50,337 nucleotides of DNA from Burkholderiales bacterium (GCA_019753155.1 JAIELG010000025.1:1-50337), one strand, 5' to 3'. Counted from the stretch's first letter, positions 7,909 to 18,640 are shown. The notes: a model not told the origin generated them from the letters alone. Translations and numbers: made by a program.

Positions 7909-10335
7909 TCAATGCTTGATCAGGGCTGGCTGAACCAATTCGTCGATCTTGGCGGGCATGGTCTCCACTCCGGCCTCCTCGGCAATTCCGACAAGCGCAA
8001 CCGGCTTGCTCTCCAATGCAAAATCGATAACCTGATCGATCCATTTGACCGGATGGATTTCGAGCTTGTTTTTGATGTTGTCCGGAATTTCAGCAAGATC
8101 CTTGATATTCTCGTCCGGTATCAGGACATGCTTGATACCGCCCCTGTGAGCGGCGAGGAGTTTTTCCTTCAATCCGCCGATAGGCAACACTTCTCCCCTG
8201 AGCGTGATCTCTCCCGTCATTGCCACATCCGCCCTGACCGGAATGCCCGTCAGAACCGATACAATGGCCGTGCAAATCGCAATGCCTGCGCTGGGACCGT
8301 CTTTCGGCGTCGCGCCCTCAGGGAGATGGATATGGATATCGGTCTTCTGATAGAAATCTTCCGCTATGCCAAGCGTCTTGGAGCGATTCCTGACCACGGA
8401 AAGTGCGGCCTGAATCGACTCCTGCATGACTTCGCCCAGAGTTCCCGTCGTGATCGTTTTTCCTTTTCCCGGCAGAACGACGCTTTCGATCGTGAGGAGA
8501 TCCCCGCCGACTTCAGTCCAGGCGAGTCCGGTCACCTGCCCGATCTGATTTTTCTTCTCAGCCATGCCGTAGCTGTAGCGCCTGACGCCGAGAAATTTGT
8601 CCAGATTGCGCGAGGTGATCGTAATGGTTCTTTCCGATTTTTTCAGAAGCAGCATCTTCACCACTTTGCGGCAGATTTTCGCGATCTCGCGCTCAAGACT
8701 GCGCACACCCGCTTCGCGCGTGTAATAGCGAACGATGTCGCGCACGGCGCTTTCGGATACGGACAATTCAGTTTCCTTGAGGCCGTGGTACTTCATCTGC
8801 TTGTTAACGAGGTAACGCATCGAAATGTTGATTTTCTCGTCCTCGGTATAACCCGAGAGCCGAATCACTTCCATCCTGTCGAGCAGCGGCGCAGGGATGT
8901 TGAGCGTATTCGCGGTCGCCACGAACATCACGTCCGAAAGATCGTAATCGACTTCGACATAATGATCCACGAAAGTGCTGTTTTGCTCAGGATCGAGCAC
9001 TTCGAGCAGAGCGGAAGAAGGGTCGCCCCTGAAATCCGCTCCCATCTTGTCGACTTCGTCGAGCAGGAAAAGCGGGTTCCTGACGCCGACCTTGCTCATG
9101 TTCTGCAAAATCTTGCCCGGCATCGAACCGATATAGGTCCGCCTGTGCCCGCGAATCTCGGCTTCGTCCCGCACCCCGCCCAAAGACATTCTCACGAACT
9201 TGCGGTTCGTCGCACGGGCGATCGACTGCCCAAGGGAAGTCTTGCCTACACCGGGAGGGCCGACCAGACACAATATGGGCGCCTTGAGCTTGTCGACACG
9301 CTGCTGAACCGCGAGATACTCGAGTATGCGTTCCTTGACTCTTTCCAGTCCGTAATGATCCTGTTCCAGAATGGCTTCGGCCGCGGCAAGATCCCGTCCA
9401 ATCTTGCTTTTCTTTTTCCATGGAAGCGTGACCAGGGATTCGATGTAATTGCGCACGACGGTCGCTTCAGCCGACATGGGAGACATGAGCCTCAGCTTCT
9501 TCAATTCCGACTCGGCCTTGGCGCGCGCTTCCTTCGGCATTTGCGCAGCCTCTATCCGCTTCGCGAGTTCGTCGAGATCGGCAGCTTCCTCGCCTTCGCC
9601 CAGTTCTTTCTGGATCGCTTTCACCTGTTCGTTGAGATAGTATTCGCGCTGGCTTTTCTCCATCTGGCGCTTGACCCGGCCCCTGATGCGCTTCTCGACC
9701 TGGAGGATGTCGAGCTCGGCTTCGAGCAGGCCAAGAAGGTGCTCGAGGCGCTTCTGGACATCGAAAATCTCAAGCACTTCCTGCTTCTGTTCGAGCTTGA
9801 GGGGCAAATGCGCGACAATGGTATCGGCGAGCCTGCCCGATTCGTCTATCGATGCAAGCGAGGTCAGAATTTCAGCCGGGATCTTCTTGTTGAGCTTGAC
9901 GTACTGGTCGAACTGGGCAAGCAGCGCGCGCCTCATTGCCTCGATTTCGTGATTTTCGACATCGTCCGCCGGGATGATGCTGACTATGCCTTCGAAATGA
10001 TTCTTCCGATCCAGCACTTCCAGAATTTCGGCGCGATGGGAACCTTCGACCAGGACTTTCACCGTTCCATCCGGCAATTTCAGCATCTGCAGGATATTGG
10101 CCACATTGCCGATATGGTACATGTCGTCGGCGGAAGGCTCGTCCTTCGCAGCCGATTTTTGCGCCACGAGAATGATGCCTTTCCCGGATTCCATTGCAGA
10201 GTCAATGGCCTGGATGGATTTTTCCCGACCGACAAAAAGCGGAATCACCATATGAGGGAACACCACCACGTCGCGTAAAGGCAGGAGCGGCATAAGGAGC
10301 TGACTGGGTTTATTCTCGACTGGATCGGACATCAT
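7909..10335 (-). CDS. lon: ATP-dependent protease Lon
   Basis: Cytosolic AAA+ serine protease that degrades misfolded and regulatory proteins, 808 residues from ATG 10335. The sequence gives an N-terminal substrate-binding domain ([20 protein letters not shown]), a coiled middle, a Walker A motif [10 protein letters not shown] near residue 355, Walker [11 protein letters not shown], and a C-terminal protease domain with the catalytic Ser in PKDGPSAG and the catalytic Lys in [14 protein letters not shown] two codons upstream (10341) is possible, but AGG lies five bases before ATG 10335. It follows clpX and precedes hupB; a sigma-32-like promoter lies in the clpX-lon gap. Confidence 0.97.
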   Translation of the reverse strand: MMSDPVENKPSQLLMPLLPLRDVVVFPHMVIPLFVGREKSIQAIDSAMESGKGIILVAQKSAAKDEPSADDMYHIGNVANILQMLKLPDGTVKVLVEGSHRAEILEVLDRKNHFEGIVSIIPADDVENHEIEAMRRALLAQFDQYVKLNKKIPAEILTSLASIDESGRLADTIVAHLPLKLEQKQEVLEIFDVQKRLEHLLGLLEAELDILQVEKRIRGRVKRQMEKSQREYYLNEQVKAIQKELGEGEEAADLDELAKRIEAAQMPKEARAKAESELKKLRLMSPMSAEATVVRNYIESLVTLPWKKKSKIGRDLAAAEAILEQDHYGLERVKERILEYLAVQQRVDKLKAPILCLVGPPGVGKTSLGQSIARATNRKFVRMSLGGVRDEAEIRGHRRTYIGSMPGKILQNMSKVGVRNPLFLLDEVDKMGADFRGDPSSALLEVLDPEQNSTFVDHYVEVDYDLSDVMFVATANTLNIPAPLLDRMEVIRLSGYTEDEKINISMRYLVNKQMKYHGLKETELSVSESAVRDIVRYYTREAGVRSLEREIAKICRKVVKMLLLKKSERTITITSRNLDKFLGVRRYSYGMAEKKNQIGQVTGLAWTEVGGDLLTIESVVLPGKGKTITTGTLGEVMQESIQAALSVVRNRSKTLGIAEDFYQKTDIHIHLPEGATPKDGPSAGIAICTAIVSVLTGIPVRADVAMTGEITLRGEVLPIGGLKEKLLAAHRGGIKHVLIPDENIKDLAEIPDNIKNKLEIHPVKWIDQVIDFALESKPVALVGIAEEAGVETMPAKIDELVQPALIKH

Positions 10336-10363
10336 GCACACCTATCAATATTGGATAATGGTG

Positions 10364-10392
10364 GAATGGGGGCAGCATCGACTTATTTCAAG
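10364..10392 (-). promoter_or_regulatory. Sigma-32 (heat-shock) type promoter upstream of lon
   Basis: On the minus strand CTTGAAA (10392-10386) is followed after 14 bases by CCCCATTC (10371-10364). This matches the known RpoH consensus CTTGAAA-N13 to N17-CCCCATNT at all but the last base. It lies wholly in the clpX-lon gap, about 30 bases before the lon ATG, giving lon its own heat-inducible start inside the tig-clpP-clpX-lon series. Confidence 0.75.
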
Positions 10393-10417
10393 TCCATGCC
10401 GCCATTCTTTTTCGGAT

Positions 10418-11680
10418 TCAGGCAGAACCGGCCAGTTTTCCCTGGTCGGAATAAATCAGGATGGGCTTGATTTCCCCCCCCACCCCGACGTCGAGCACAA
10501 CCTTGGCCACATTATTGAGCGAAGGCAAATCGAACATGATATCCAGAAGCGCGTTCTCGAGTATGGAGCGCAATCCGCGAGCCCCGGTTTTCCTGGCAAG
10601 GGCTTTTTTCGCGACCGCATGCAGGGCCTGGTCACGAATTTCCAGCTCAACGCCTTCCATGCCGAACATTTTCTGGTATTGCTTGGTGAGCGCATTTTTC
10701 GGCTCGGTGAGAATCTGGATCAGTGCGGCCTCATCGAGTTCCTCGAGGGTTGCCACTACCGGGAGCCGTCCGACGAACTCGGGGATCAGACCGTATTTGA
10801 TCAGATCCTCAGGCTCGACTTCGCGCAACACGGCACCCACATCCTTGCGGTTGTCGCGGCTTCTGACTTCCGCGCCGAAACCGATCCCGCCCTTCTCCGA
10901 TCTCGACCGGATAAGCTTGTCCAGTCCGTCAAACGCGCCGCCGCAAATAAACAGGATATTGGTAGTATCGATCTGCACGAACTCCTGATTCGGATGCTTC
11001 CTCCCGCCCTGGGGCGGGACCGAAGCGATCGTGCCTTCGATCAGCTTGAGGAGCGCCTGTTGCACCCCTTCCCCGGAAACGTCACGGGTAATCGAGGGGT
11101 TGTCGGATTTTCTCGAAATCTTGTCGATCTCGTCGATGTAGACGATGCCATGCTGTGCCTTCTCGATTTCGTAATCGCATTTCTGGAGCAGCTTCTGGAT
11201 GATGTTCTCGACATCTTCCCCGACATAACCCGCCTCGGTCAGGGTCGTGGCATCCGCCATGACGAACGGCACGTTCAGAAGCCTTGCCAGCGTCTGCGCA
11301 AGCAGGGTCTTGCCCGAACCCGTCGGGCCGATCAGGAGAATATTGCTTTTGGCAAGCTCGATGCCGTCGTCTTTCCTGGAAAGATTCTTGAGCCGCTTGT
11401 AATGATTGTACACCGCGACGGAAAGGTTTTTCTTCGCCTGTTCCTGCCCGATCACATATTGATCCAGGATTGCCCTGATTTCGCGCGGAACGGGAAGATC
11501 CGACTGGGCCATCTTCGCCGACTGCTCCTGAGCCTCCTCCCGGATGATGTCGTTGCATAATTCGATGCACTCATCGCAAACAAAAACCGAAGGGCCTGCA
11601 ATCAGCTTGCGGACTTCCTGCTGACTCTTGCCGCAAAAAGAACAGTACAGCATTTTTTCACCGCCGTTTTTACTCGACAT
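10418..11680 (-). CDS. clpX: ClpXP protease ATPase subunit ClpX
   Basis: AAA+ unfoldase that feeds tagged proteins to ClpP, 420 residues. The zinc-binding domain shows Cys13, Cys16, Cys35 and Cys38 (YCSFCGKS ... FVCDEC). Walker A is GPTGSGKT at residues 118-125, Walker [11 protein letters not shown], and the pore loop lies in the GYVGEDVE region. The start at 11680 (ATGTCG) has GGAGGGG seven bases upstream; a TTG two codons earlier is less likely. It is 27 bases downstream of clpP, in the standard tig-clpP-clpX-lon order. Confidence 0.97.
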   Translation of the reverse strand: MSSKNGGEKMLYCSFCGKSQQEVRKLIAGPSVFVCDECIELCNDIIREEAQEQSAKMAQSDLPVPREIRAILDQYVIGQEQAKKNLSVAVYNHYKRLKNLSRKDDGIELAKSNILLIGPTGSGKTLLAQTLARLLNVPFVMADATTLTEAGYVGEDVENIIQKLLQKCDYEIEKAQHGIVYIDEIDKISRKSDNPSITRDVSGEGVQQALLKLIEGTIASVPPQGGRKHPNQEFVQIDTTNILFICGGAFDGLDKLIRSRSEKGGIGFGAEVRSRDNRKDVGAVLREVEPEDLIKYGLIPEFVGRLPVVATLEELDEAALIQILTEPKNALTKQYQKMFGMEGVELEIRDQALHAVAKKALARKTGARGLRSILENALLDIMFDLPSLNNVAKVVLDVGVGGEIKPILIYSDQGKLAGSA

Positions 11681-11707
11681 TGCCAATCCCCTCCATTTTC
11701 AGGACAA

Positions 11708-12337
11708 TCAACCGGTCACCCGATTTGCAAGAACACTGTCGATCAATCCGTAGCTTACCGCTTCTTCGCCACTCATGAAATAATCCCTGTCGGTATCACG
11801 CTCGATCACATCCATGCTCTGTCCGGTGTGTTCCGACATCAGCTGGTTGAGGCGGCTCTTCAAATAAAGAATTTCCTTCGCGTGAATTTCGATATCGGTG
11901 GCCTGCCCCTGAAACCCGCCCATCGGCTGATGGATCATCACGCGGGAATTGCTCAGACAATGGCGCTTGCCCTTTGCTCCGGCGCTCAACAGGAAAGCAC
12001 CCATGCTTGCCGCCTGGCCGATGCAAAGCGTGCTGACATCGGGCTTGATGAATCTCATCGTGTCATAAATGGCGAGTCCCGCAGAAACCGACCCACCGGG
12101 CGAGTTAATGTACAAATGGATGTCCTTGTCCGGATTTTCGGATTCGAGAAACAGCAACTGCGCAACGATCAGATTGGCGGAAACCTCGTTCACCGGCCCA
12201 ACCAGGAAAATGAGCCGTTCCCTGAGCAGACGCGAATAGATGTCATAGGCCCGCTCCCCGCGGCCACTCGTCTCGATGACCATCGGGACGAGACCGAGCG
12301 ATTGCGGCTCGAAGCATTCAAACTTGGACATGTTCAT
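11708..12337 (-). CDS. clpP: ATP-dependent Clp protease proteolytic subunit ClpP
   Basis: Serine protease forming the double-heptamer chamber of ClpXP, 209 residues. The catalytic triad is Ser111 (GQAASMGAF), His136 ([10 protein letters not shown]) and Asp185 (RDTDRD). ATG 12337 overlaps the tig stop (ATGA). A second ATG at 12331 has GGGG eight bases upstream and may be the true start, giving 207 residues; the choice does not affect the mature enzyme, which usually loses a short propeptide. It is followed by clpX after a 27-base gap. Confidence 0.96.
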   Translation of the reverse strand: MNMSKFECFEPQSLGLVPMVIETSGRGERAYDIYSRLLRERLIFLVGPVNEVSANLIVAQLLFLESENPDKDIHLYINSPGGSVSAGLAIYDTMRFIKPDVSTLCIGQAASMGAFLLSAGAKGKRHCLSNSRVMIHQPMGGFQGQATDIEIHAKEILYLKSRLNQLMSEHTGQSMDVIERDTDRDYFMSGEEAVSYGLIDSVLANRVTG

Positions 12338-13626
12338 TTCCCCATCAATTCTTCGAAGGTGAGCGCCTTGTCTTCCACCTTGACCACACCCAGCACCCAT
12401 TCCACCACGTTGTCTTCGAGCGCGAGCGACTCCGCATCATTCAGGCGGGAAGGCTCGGCATAATGCCATTTCACGACTTCCTCGGGATGTTCGTAACTCT
12501 GCGCCATGTCCTCGATAAGCGCCCTGACCTGCTCGGCTTTTGCGTGCAAACCATGAGTCTTGACGAGTTCCGAAAGAATCAGACCCAGACTGACCCTGCG
12601 CTTTGCCTGCTCATCGAACATTTCGAGCGGAATCTGCATATCCTTCGTCGCCAATCCGCGCGCCTCGAAATCCTGCTTCGCCTGTTCGACAAGGCGATAC
12701 ACCTCCATTTCGACAAGCGAACGGGGCAGATCGATTTTTGTCGAATCGAGGAGCACCTGCATCACCTGATTCTTCAACCTCGCCTGTATCCTTCTTTTGG
12801 CTTCCCGCTTGAGGTTGCCTTCGACCTCCGCACGAACTTCATCCATATCGCCGCTCTCCACACCCAGGCTTCTGGCGAATTCAGCATCGAGATCAGGCAA
12901 CCTGGGGGACTCCAGGCGGTTCAGCGTAATGTCGAAAACCGCCTGCTTCCCTGCGACTTCCCGCCCATGATAATCCTCGGGAAAAACGATCTCGACAGAC
13001 TTCGTCTCTCCCGGATTCATGCCGATGATGGCCGACTCGAACCCTGCAACCATATTCCCCTGGCCGAGCACGATTTCCACGCCTTTACCCGTACCGCCCT
13101 CGAAAGCCACCCCATCCATCTTGCCGACGTAATCGATATCGGCCTTATCGCCTTGTTCCGCGGCATGCTCGGCAGGCTCGAAAACGGCGCGTTGCTTGCG
13201 CAGGGTCTCGATCGTCCTGTCCACGTCAGCGGAACCCGCCTCGAAAACGGGCCGGGTGATGCTCGCGGCGCTCAAGTCGCCCAATACCACTTCAGGGTAG
13301 ATCTCGAAAGTCGCCCCGAATGTAAGATTCTCCGCACCCTCGCCTTTCGCCTCGAATTTGGGATAACCCGCCACTTTCAGCGATTGTTCCTTGACAGCAT
13401 CCCCAAAGCGCGACTTCAACTCGTCTTCGAGCACTTCCTGTTGAACCTGGGGTCCGAATTGCTGAGCCACCACCTTGAGCGGAACCTTGCCGGGGCGAAA
13501 GCCGTGCAGCTTGACCGTGCGCGCGAGACGCTGCAATCTTTTTGATACTTCCTGGTTGAACAACGCAACAGGCACCGTCACATCGATACGCCGCTCCAAG
13601 GAGCTGGAATTTTCGCTCATCTGCAT
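12334..13626 (-). CDS. tig: Trigger factor
   Basis: Ribosome-bound chaperone with peptidyl-prolyl isomerase activity, 430 residues. The N-terminal ribosome-docking motif GFRPGKVP is at residues 42-49. An FKBP-like domain follows ([18 protein letters not shown] ... GFESAIIGM, about 155-235), then a helical C-terminal domain. AAGGA seven bases before ATG 13626 supports that start. It is the first gene of the tig-clpP-clpX series and is coupled to clpP by an ATGA overlap. Confidence 0.96.
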   Translation of the reverse strand: MQMSENSSSLERRIDVTVPVALFNQEVSKRLQRLARTVKLHGFRPGKVPLKVVAQQFGPQVQQEVLEDELKSRFGDAVKEQSLKVAGYPKFEAKGEGAENLTFGATFEIYPEVVLGDLSAASITRPVFEAGSADVDRTIETLRKQRAVFEPAEHAAEQGDKADIDYVGKMDGVAFEGGTGKGVEIVLGQGNMVAGFESAIIGMNPGETKSVEIVFPEDYHGREVAGKQAVFDITLNRLESPRLPDLDAEFARSLGVESGDMDEVRAEVEGNLKREAKRRIQARLKNQVMQVLLDSTKIDLPRSLVEMEVYRLVEQAKQDFEARGLATKDMQIPLEMFDEQAKRRVSLGLILSELVKTHGLHAKAEQVRALIEDMAQSYEHPEEVVKWHYAEPSRLNDAESLALEDNVVEWVLGVVKVEDKALTFEELMGK

Positions 13627-13740
13627 TCAATAATCCTTAGATCTTAGAAACCTTGCCCATGAAATCACCGCTGCCACATGCCCCGGAAGATCACGCACGC
13701 CATTGGGGCGACAATCGTTTTCTGTAACAGGGATGGTTCG

Positions 13741-13746
13741 ATTATA
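13741..13746 (-). promoter_or_regulatory. -10 element upstream of tig
   Basis: A perfect TATAAT on the minus strand, about 115 bases before the tig start in the otherwise empty gap 13627-13761. No convincing -35 hexamer is seen at 17 bases; that position overlaps the stop of the preceding ligase gene. Confidence 0.4.
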
Positions 13747-13761
13747 CTTGATGTGGCGTAT

Positions 13762-15321
13762 TTATGGCGAATATTCCAGTTCCAGCGCCAATGCCTTGCG
13801 GTCTATCTTTCCGTTCGGATTCCTCGGCAGGCTCCCCTCCCGGATCAGGATGCGGGCAGGCACCATGTAAGCCGGCAGCCTGTTTTTGCACTCCGACAGC
13901 AAGACCTCTGCGTCAAGAGCAGCGCCTTGCCTCGCGGCAGCAATGACGACGATCGACTGCCCAAGAACCGGGTGAGGCACGCCCAATGCCACGGCCTCCC
14001 CGACCATTTCCGTGGCATAGAGCACCTCCTCAACTTCTGTTGGACTCACCCGGTAACCCGAAGTCTTGATCATTTCGTCGCGCCGGCCGATGAAATACAG
14101 GAAACCCTCTTCGTCAAAGCGCACCGTATCCCCGGACCATACCGCCATTTCCTGCATGGTGAGGCCGCTTTCCCGATTTGGAACAGGCTTGAAGCGCTCG
14201 GCGGTCTTTTGAGGATCATTCCAGTACCCCAGGGAAACCAGCGCCCCTCGATGCACCAATTCGCCCGGCTCGCCCGGCACACAGGGAGAACCATCCTCCC
14301 GCACCACCAGAATTTCGGCATTGGGAATCGCCCGCCCGATCGAATCGGGCCTGCTATCCACTTCCTCGGGCGGCAGATAAGTGGAGCGGAAAGCTTCCGT
14401 CAGCCCATACATGAGGTAGGGTTTCGCTCCCGGCAATTTACTGCGCAGTGCATCGAGGGTCGCCCGCGGCATCGCCCCACCTGAATTCGTGAAATACCTC
14501 AGGTCGCTCTGCCACTGCAACTGGGCAAGCTGTATCCATAAAGGCGGAACCGCCGCAAGACCTGTAATGCGTTCTTTTTCCACCGCCTTGACGATATCCC
14601 TGGGCAGGAGGTAATTCATCAGGACTGAAGTCGCCCCCACATGAAAAGCCGTGGTCAGTTGACTCAAACCATAATCGAAACTGAGCGGCAGCACGGAGAG
14701 AATGCGGTCCCTTGCGCTGTTTTCAAGGTATTCCGAGACGCTCCTTGCGCCGGTCACCATATTCAGGTGAGAAAGCACGACTCCCTTGGGTTTTCCGGTA
14801 CTGCCCGAAGTATAGAGAATCGCCGCCACATCGCTGCTGATAGCGCGGTGCGGCATGACCGAGGCATGAAGCGCGTCGTTCCACGACACAAGCCCGATTC
14901 CTGGAAGCTCCGGAAGATCATCCGCTGCCCCCACCACGAGCACGGCATGAAGATCATGACACGCTCCCAGGACACCGGACAGAAGCTGCAACCTGTCACT
15001 CGATGTCACGAGGATGCGGACATTGCAGTCCCTGAGTATATACGCCACCTGTTCGGGTTTGAGGATGGGGTTGACGGGAACGAACACGCCGCCCGCCCTC
15101 GATGCGCCGAAAAGCGCCGCTACGGTTTCGATGCGCTTTTCGAGGTAGACCGCCACGCGCTCGCCGCGCGCGAGTCCCATCCTCAGAAAAGCGCCTGCCG
15201 CCGACTCGACCCTTTCAGCGAGCGCCGAATAGCCCAGGCATTCATCCCTGTAGACGAGCGCATCGGCATCCGGCGTGGTTTGCACACTGTCGTAAATCAG
15301 TTCATGCAGTAATTCAGCCAT
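13762..15321 (-). CDS. Exosortase A system-associated AMP-forming acyl-CoA/acyl-ACP ligase
   Basis: ANL-superfamily adenylating enzyme, 519 residues. It activates a carboxylic acid as an acyl-adenylate and passes it to CoA or a carrier protein. Motifs: ILYTSGSTGKPKGV (P-loop-like), MYGLTEAF, YWNDPQKTAERF, YFIGRRDEMIKTSGYRVSP and the C-terminal catalytic Lys in PRNPNGKIDRKAL. The start at 15321 has GGGAGG ten bases upstream. It is last in the prsK-prsR operon and corresponds, from memory, to the family always found with exosortase A (TIGR03098). An ACP (39877) in the other XrtA segment is a candidate acceptor. Its substrate cannot be read from sequence. Confidence 0.85.
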   Translation of the reverse strand: MAELLHELIYDSVQTTPDADALVYRDECLGYSALAERVESAAGAFLRMGLARGERVAVYLEKRIETVAALFGASRAGGVFVPVNPILKPEQVAYILRDCNVRILVTSSDRLQLLSGVLGACHDLHAVLVVGAADDLPELPGIGLVSWNDALHASVMPHRAISSDVAAILYTSGSTGKPKGVVLSHLNMVTGARSVSEYLENSARDRILSVLPLSFDYGLSQLTTAFHVGATSVLMNYLLPRDIVKAVEKERITGLAAVPPLWIQLAQLQWQSDLRYFTNSGGAMPRATLDALRSKLPGAKPYLMYGLTEAFRSTYLPPEEVDSRPDSIGRAIPNAEILVVREDGSPCVPGEPGELVHRGALVSLGYWNDPQKTAERFKPVPNRESGLTMQEMAVWSGDTVRFDEEGFLYFIGRRDEMIKTSGYRVSPTEVEEVLYATEMVGEAVALGVPHPVLGQSIVVIAAARQGAALDAEVLLSECKNRLPAYMVPARILIREGSLPRNPNGKIDRKALALELEYSP

Positions 15322-15372
15322 AAGGCGTAGGCCTCCCGTATCGTGTGCGCAGAACAACCCGATCTCGCGCCC

Positions 15373-16383
15373 TCAAGATCCAATTTTCCGCTCCATCTTG
15401 CGCCGCAGCCATGCCCAACGATAGCTATTGAGGTGGTACATCGTGCGCGATGCTTCCGTCAAGCGTAGCTGCCAGTCGCGTGCTTTCCCGTAAAACTCGA
15501 AACGGTGAAAATCTTCCGATTGCATCAGCATGCGCAATATTTCCTGATGCAACAGCATCGCCGGAGAATATTCGCCATAGCGTTCATCATAGGTTGTCTT
15601 GAGGACAATCACCGTACCATCGCGATGCAGGCACAAATCCATTGCCACGACTACATCGTTGAAAGTCAGGTAATACACGCATCCCGCCCCAAGCCGACAG
15701 AACGTCTGCAACAAATTAACATAGAATCTGCCCTGTACGCCATCGAACTGAACGGCTGTGCCTTCCCCGCCTTTCCAGCCCGAACTTTCCATCCGCGCAA
15801 AATTCTCGACGGCAAAATCGACCTCGCCCGGATCGGTAAGCACCCTGAATCGATACGCCAGCCCATTTTTTTCCAGCCGGTTGCGCACGGTACGCATGTT
15901 TTGACGCAGATTCTTGCCGCGAGCCTGCCAATAGGCATCGTAATCCACATCCAGTTCGATATGCATGGTATCGATGTACTTGAAAGTGAGCATCCTGGCA
16001 AAATTCCGGGGTCTTGCAATTGCAAGGGGATCGATTTGCGTGATCCCCACTGCAAGCGGAAAACCGGGCAACGCATGAATCAAGCCTGCCAGCGCAGCAT
16101 CCAGGTTCATATCCGGGCGCATCAGCCAGAAACCCATGGGGGCTTGAGACGGCTGGAATGTATCCCATGCCAGCCTGCTCTGCTGCACCAATATGCACAT
16201 GACATCCGGGCAGTCCAATTCCCCCAGAATGGCGATCCGTTCCCTGCCGGATTTGAAGGCATGCAGGCATGACAGCACAAAACAGCTGCTCAGGAGAGGC
16301 GAGTTGAAGCCCCGCGCATTCAAGGCGTCCCACGCTGCGGCATGCTGCTCGAACGCATGCACCGGATAAAAAGTCCATTTCAC
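15373..16383 (-). CDS. FemAB/GNAT-like acyltransferase in the XrtA locus (second of two)
   Basis: A 336-residue protein with the GNAT/FemAB-like fold of the BioF2/CelD family (Acetyltransf_6 type). Its middle part shows YDAYWQARGKNLRQNMRTVRNRLEKNG, a charged helix typical of these proteins, then YLTFNDVVVAMDLCLHRDGTVIVLKTTYDERYGEYSPAMLLHQE, the usual GNAT-like core, and ends GKARDWQLRLTEASRTMYHLNSYR. The start is GTG 16383, overlapping the TGA of the DegT-like gene (GTGA). The frame is open further upstream but runs through the neighbour in another frame. A transfer of an acyl or aminoacyl group to a sugar or lipid is inference from the family. Confidence 0.7.
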   Translation of the reverse strand: MKWTFYPVHAFEQHAAAWDALNARGFNSPLLSSCFVLSCLHAFKSGRERIAILGELDCPDVMCILVQQSRLAWDTFQPSQAPMGFWLMRPDMNLDAALAGLIHALPGFPLAVGITQIDPLAIARPRNFARMLTFKYIDTMHIELDVDYDAYWQARGKNLRQNMRTVRNRLEKNGLAYRFRVLTDPGEVDFAVENFARMESSGWKGGEGTAVQFDGVQGRFYVNLLQTFCRLGAGCVYYLTFNDVVVAMDLCLHRDGTVIVLKTTYDERYGEYSPAMLLHQEILRMLMQSEDFHRFEFYGKARDWQLRLTEASRTMYHLNSYRWAWLRRKMERKIGS

Positions 16384-17564
16384 TGCATTGACTCCGGAAC
16401 AGCTTTCTGCAGGAGCGCATCCCTGACCCGGCCTATCATCCAGTCCAGTTCTTCCGGTTTCAAATCCTGATGACAGGGAAACTGGAACACACGCCTGGAG
16501 TAATTTTCGCTCACCGGACACAGTCCCTTTTCCATACCCTCCCATAAATATTCCCCGAAGCGGATGATCGGCACACCCGCAGCCTTCAGGACAGGGAATA
16601 TCTCTTCGGGCCGCTCCATCACGAGCGGAAAAACCTGGGGCACGACATCTTCGGGAAGCGCGTCGAAAAGCGGACGGCACCCCGGAAGATCGCCCAGGCT
16701 GGACAACAGCCTGGAATAATTCTCCCGCCTGTTCCTCGCTATCCTGGATTTCGACGAAGCTCCCATGATCAGCCTGGACAACCCTGAACTTCCCTGCCTG
16801 ACCCTGTTTCCGTCAAAACCGGATGCGCCCCCGGACTGGGCCGGCACATTTGCGCCGGGATTCGCCTTCACCCTGTTCCATAATTTATCCTTGAATTGCA
16901 GTATTCGGCAAATCAAGGGATTCATGAAGCCCATGCGCCCATACCTCACCGCGTATTCAAGCGTGTTCACGAGAGACTTGATTTCGAAAAAAAGTCCGCC
17001 CGGTCCGGTTGCAGCGCCCGACAGATGGCCTCTGGAGGACACGATGCATGCGCCTTCGTCCACGGGGAAAAACTTCCAGGCGCTCCCTATTGCATAATCC
17101 CCGTAATACCCCATCGGCCGCCCGGCCACACTCCCGAAGAAGGCGTGCGCGCAGTCCTCGATCAAAACGAGTCGATGGTCATCGCAAAATGCGCGTATTG
17201 CCATCATGTCCTGATGAAACCCGAAATAATGCGGCGCGATCAACACGCGTCCGGCAGGCGTCAAGCGGCATCCGATATCGGCCAGATCAAGCGAGGTATC
17301 TTCGCCTATGCGGTAAAATACGGGCTTCGCTCCGGCCCACAGCACCGGTTCCACCATGGCAAGGCAATGGTATGCCGGCATCAGGACTTCATCCCCGCAG
17401 GAAATTCCGATTTGCCGCAAAGCGAATGCTATGGCAAGACTGCCCCGATTGAGATACAGCGCTTCCCCCGCATCCAGGACAGACTGGGGCGATTCGCCCC
17501 GTTCACATTCGAATGTCTGCCAGGACAACACCGGGTGTTTGGGTATTTTTTCAACATCGCTCAT
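16380..17564 (-). CDS. DegT/DnrJ/EryC1-like PLP-dependent aminotransferase
   Basis: A 394-residue PLP enzyme of the sugar aminotransferase family, which usually makes 3- or 4-amino sugars. Visible residues: Asp137 and His140 in VLIEDCAHAFF, and the PLP-binding Lys164 in GSAWKFFPVDEGA. LYLNRGSLAIAFAL is the usual nucleotide/phosphate-contact start and DEVLMPAYHCLAMVEPVLWAGAKPVF the large-domain signature. ATG 17564 overlaps the stop of the GNAT-like gene upstream (ATGA), and its stop overlaps the next gene (GTGA). Flanked on both sides by FemAB/GNAT-like proteins, it may supply an amino group for acylation; that pairing is inference. Confidence 0.8.
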   Translation of the reverse strand: MSDVEKIPKHPVLSWQTFECERGESPQSVLDAGEALYLNRGSLAIAFALRQIGISCGDEVLMPAYHCLAMVEPVLWAGAKPVFYRIGEDTSLDLADIGCRLTPAGRVLIAPHYFGFHQDMMAIRAFCDDHRLVLIEDCAHAFFGSVAGRPMGYYGDYAIGSAWKFFPVDEGACIVSSRGHLSGAATGPGGLFFEIKSLVNTLEYAVRYGRMGFMNPLICRILQFKDKLWNRVKANPGANVPAQSGGASGFDGNRVRQGSSGLSRLIMGASSKSRIARNRRENYSRLLSSLGDLPGCRPLFDALPEDVVPQVFPLVMERPEEIFPVLKAAGVPIIRFGEYLWEGMEKGLCPVSENYSRRVFQFPCHQDLKPEELDWMIGRVRDALLQKAVPESMQ

Positions 17565-18640
17565 TTCAGGCGCACATCGGTTGAGGCGCGCTTTCGATCG
17601 CCCAGGAATCTTCTTGCAAAACCCGCCATCTGCAAGGCTGTTCCCATGCAAAAGCCACGCAAGGTTCTCCTGTTGTAAGCGGACAAGCCCCACCTTTCCC
17701 TGCGATGGCTCATCCAGTCCCGCTTGTAATCGTCATCGCCGGTAAGATAGTCGACTTCGTTCACTCTGTCGACATCGATGACATGCCGCATCAACCCGGC
17801 AGTCAGGATCGAACCTGCGGAAAGTTTGGAAAAGCGCTCGTCGTAGGCAAGCTTGTATATCGCGGCGATGCCATCCTTGACAATCCAGACCTGCGCCGCA
17901 ACAGGCTCCGCCCCGATAAAAACCAGCCCCAGTCTGAGCCATCCCTGTTCAGCGCAGGTTCTGATCAAACCGGGCATGAATTCAGGGTAGGGCTCGGGCA
18001 CTTTCCAACTCGAATTGTAGACTTTTTCATAAGCGGCTATCGCTGCATCGATTTCGCCAACTTCAGTGACAATTTCCATCCTGGCCTGGTTCGCGGCATG
18101 GAGCTGTTTTGTCTTGCGCTTTAGCGTATTTTTCAGCTTCGAAGGCAGGGTTTCGAAATATTCGCCGTAAGAGCGCCCATCGAGCTTGAGATACCAGTTG
18201 CCAAAGCAGAAATAAGGCAACACGATCATCCCACAAGACCTGAATGCCTCGGCGCATTGCTCGAAAACGGGCGAATCCGCATCCATCGGGTGCAGATCGA
18301 TCCTGTCCCAACGTTCACTCGAAACTGCTTCAACCAGAGAACCTAGCGCTGCATCATCGGTCTCGCCAAGGATGGGCATGAAAAGCGATGTATAGTAGTT
18401 GGAGACGGCTTCCAGGCGCCGCGAACCCGCCGCAGACATCATGGGAAGCACGCCTTTCACGCCGTTTTCCCCGTTTGCCACGTAAATCCTCAAGCGCGCC
18501 GCTTCAGGCAGTCCGGTTCTGACGAGATTCCGGCACCAGGGCAACGTAAGGAAAAAGCTCGTTTTCCCCGCAGCATCGAACAGCGACTCGCAAGCCTGAG
18601 GCAGATCATCGAGATGCTCGTAAATTGCAAGAGACGACAT
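17561..18640 (-). CDS. FemAB/GNAT-like acyltransferase in the XrtA locus (first of two)
   Basis: A 359-residue protein of the same Acetyltransf_6/FemAB-like family as the gene at 15373-16383 but clearly divergent. Features: FFLTLPWCRNLV near the start, GVLPMMSA, the helix segment GEYFETLPSKLKNTLKRKTKQL, then WLRLGLVFIGAEPVAAQVWIVKDGIAAIYKLAYDERFSKLSAGSILTAGLM, the GNAT-like core. ATG 18640 shares its A with the prsR stop (TAATG), which fixes the start and couples the genes. Both substrate and acyl donor are unknown. Confidence 0.72.
   Translation of the reverse strand: MSSLAIYEHLDDLPQACESLFDAAGKTSFFLTLPWCRNLVRTGLPEAARLRIYVANGENGVKGVLPMMSAAGSRRLEAVSNYYTSLFMPILGETDDAALGSLVEAVSSERWDRIDLHPMDADSPVFEQCAEAFRSCGMIVLPYFCFGNWYLKLDGRSYGEYFETLPSKLKNTLKRKTKQLHAANQARMEIVTEVGEIDAAIAAYEKVYNSSWKVPEPYPEFMPGLIRTCAEQGWLRLGLVFIGAEPVAAQVWIVKDGIAAIYKLAYDERFSKLSAGSILTAGLMRHVIDVDRVNEVDYLTGDDDYKRDWMSHRRERWGLSAYNRRTLRGFCMGTALQMAGFARRFLGDRKRASTDVRLK

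Noticed and set aside
7825-10278. An 817-codon open frame on the plus strand opposite lon
   Set aside because: It is antisense to a complete, motif-rich lon gene; its protein is rich in His, Arg, Phe and Asp as expected for the mirror of a GC-biased gene, and shows no domain. The similar long frames opposite clpX, tig and fabI were rejected for the same reason.
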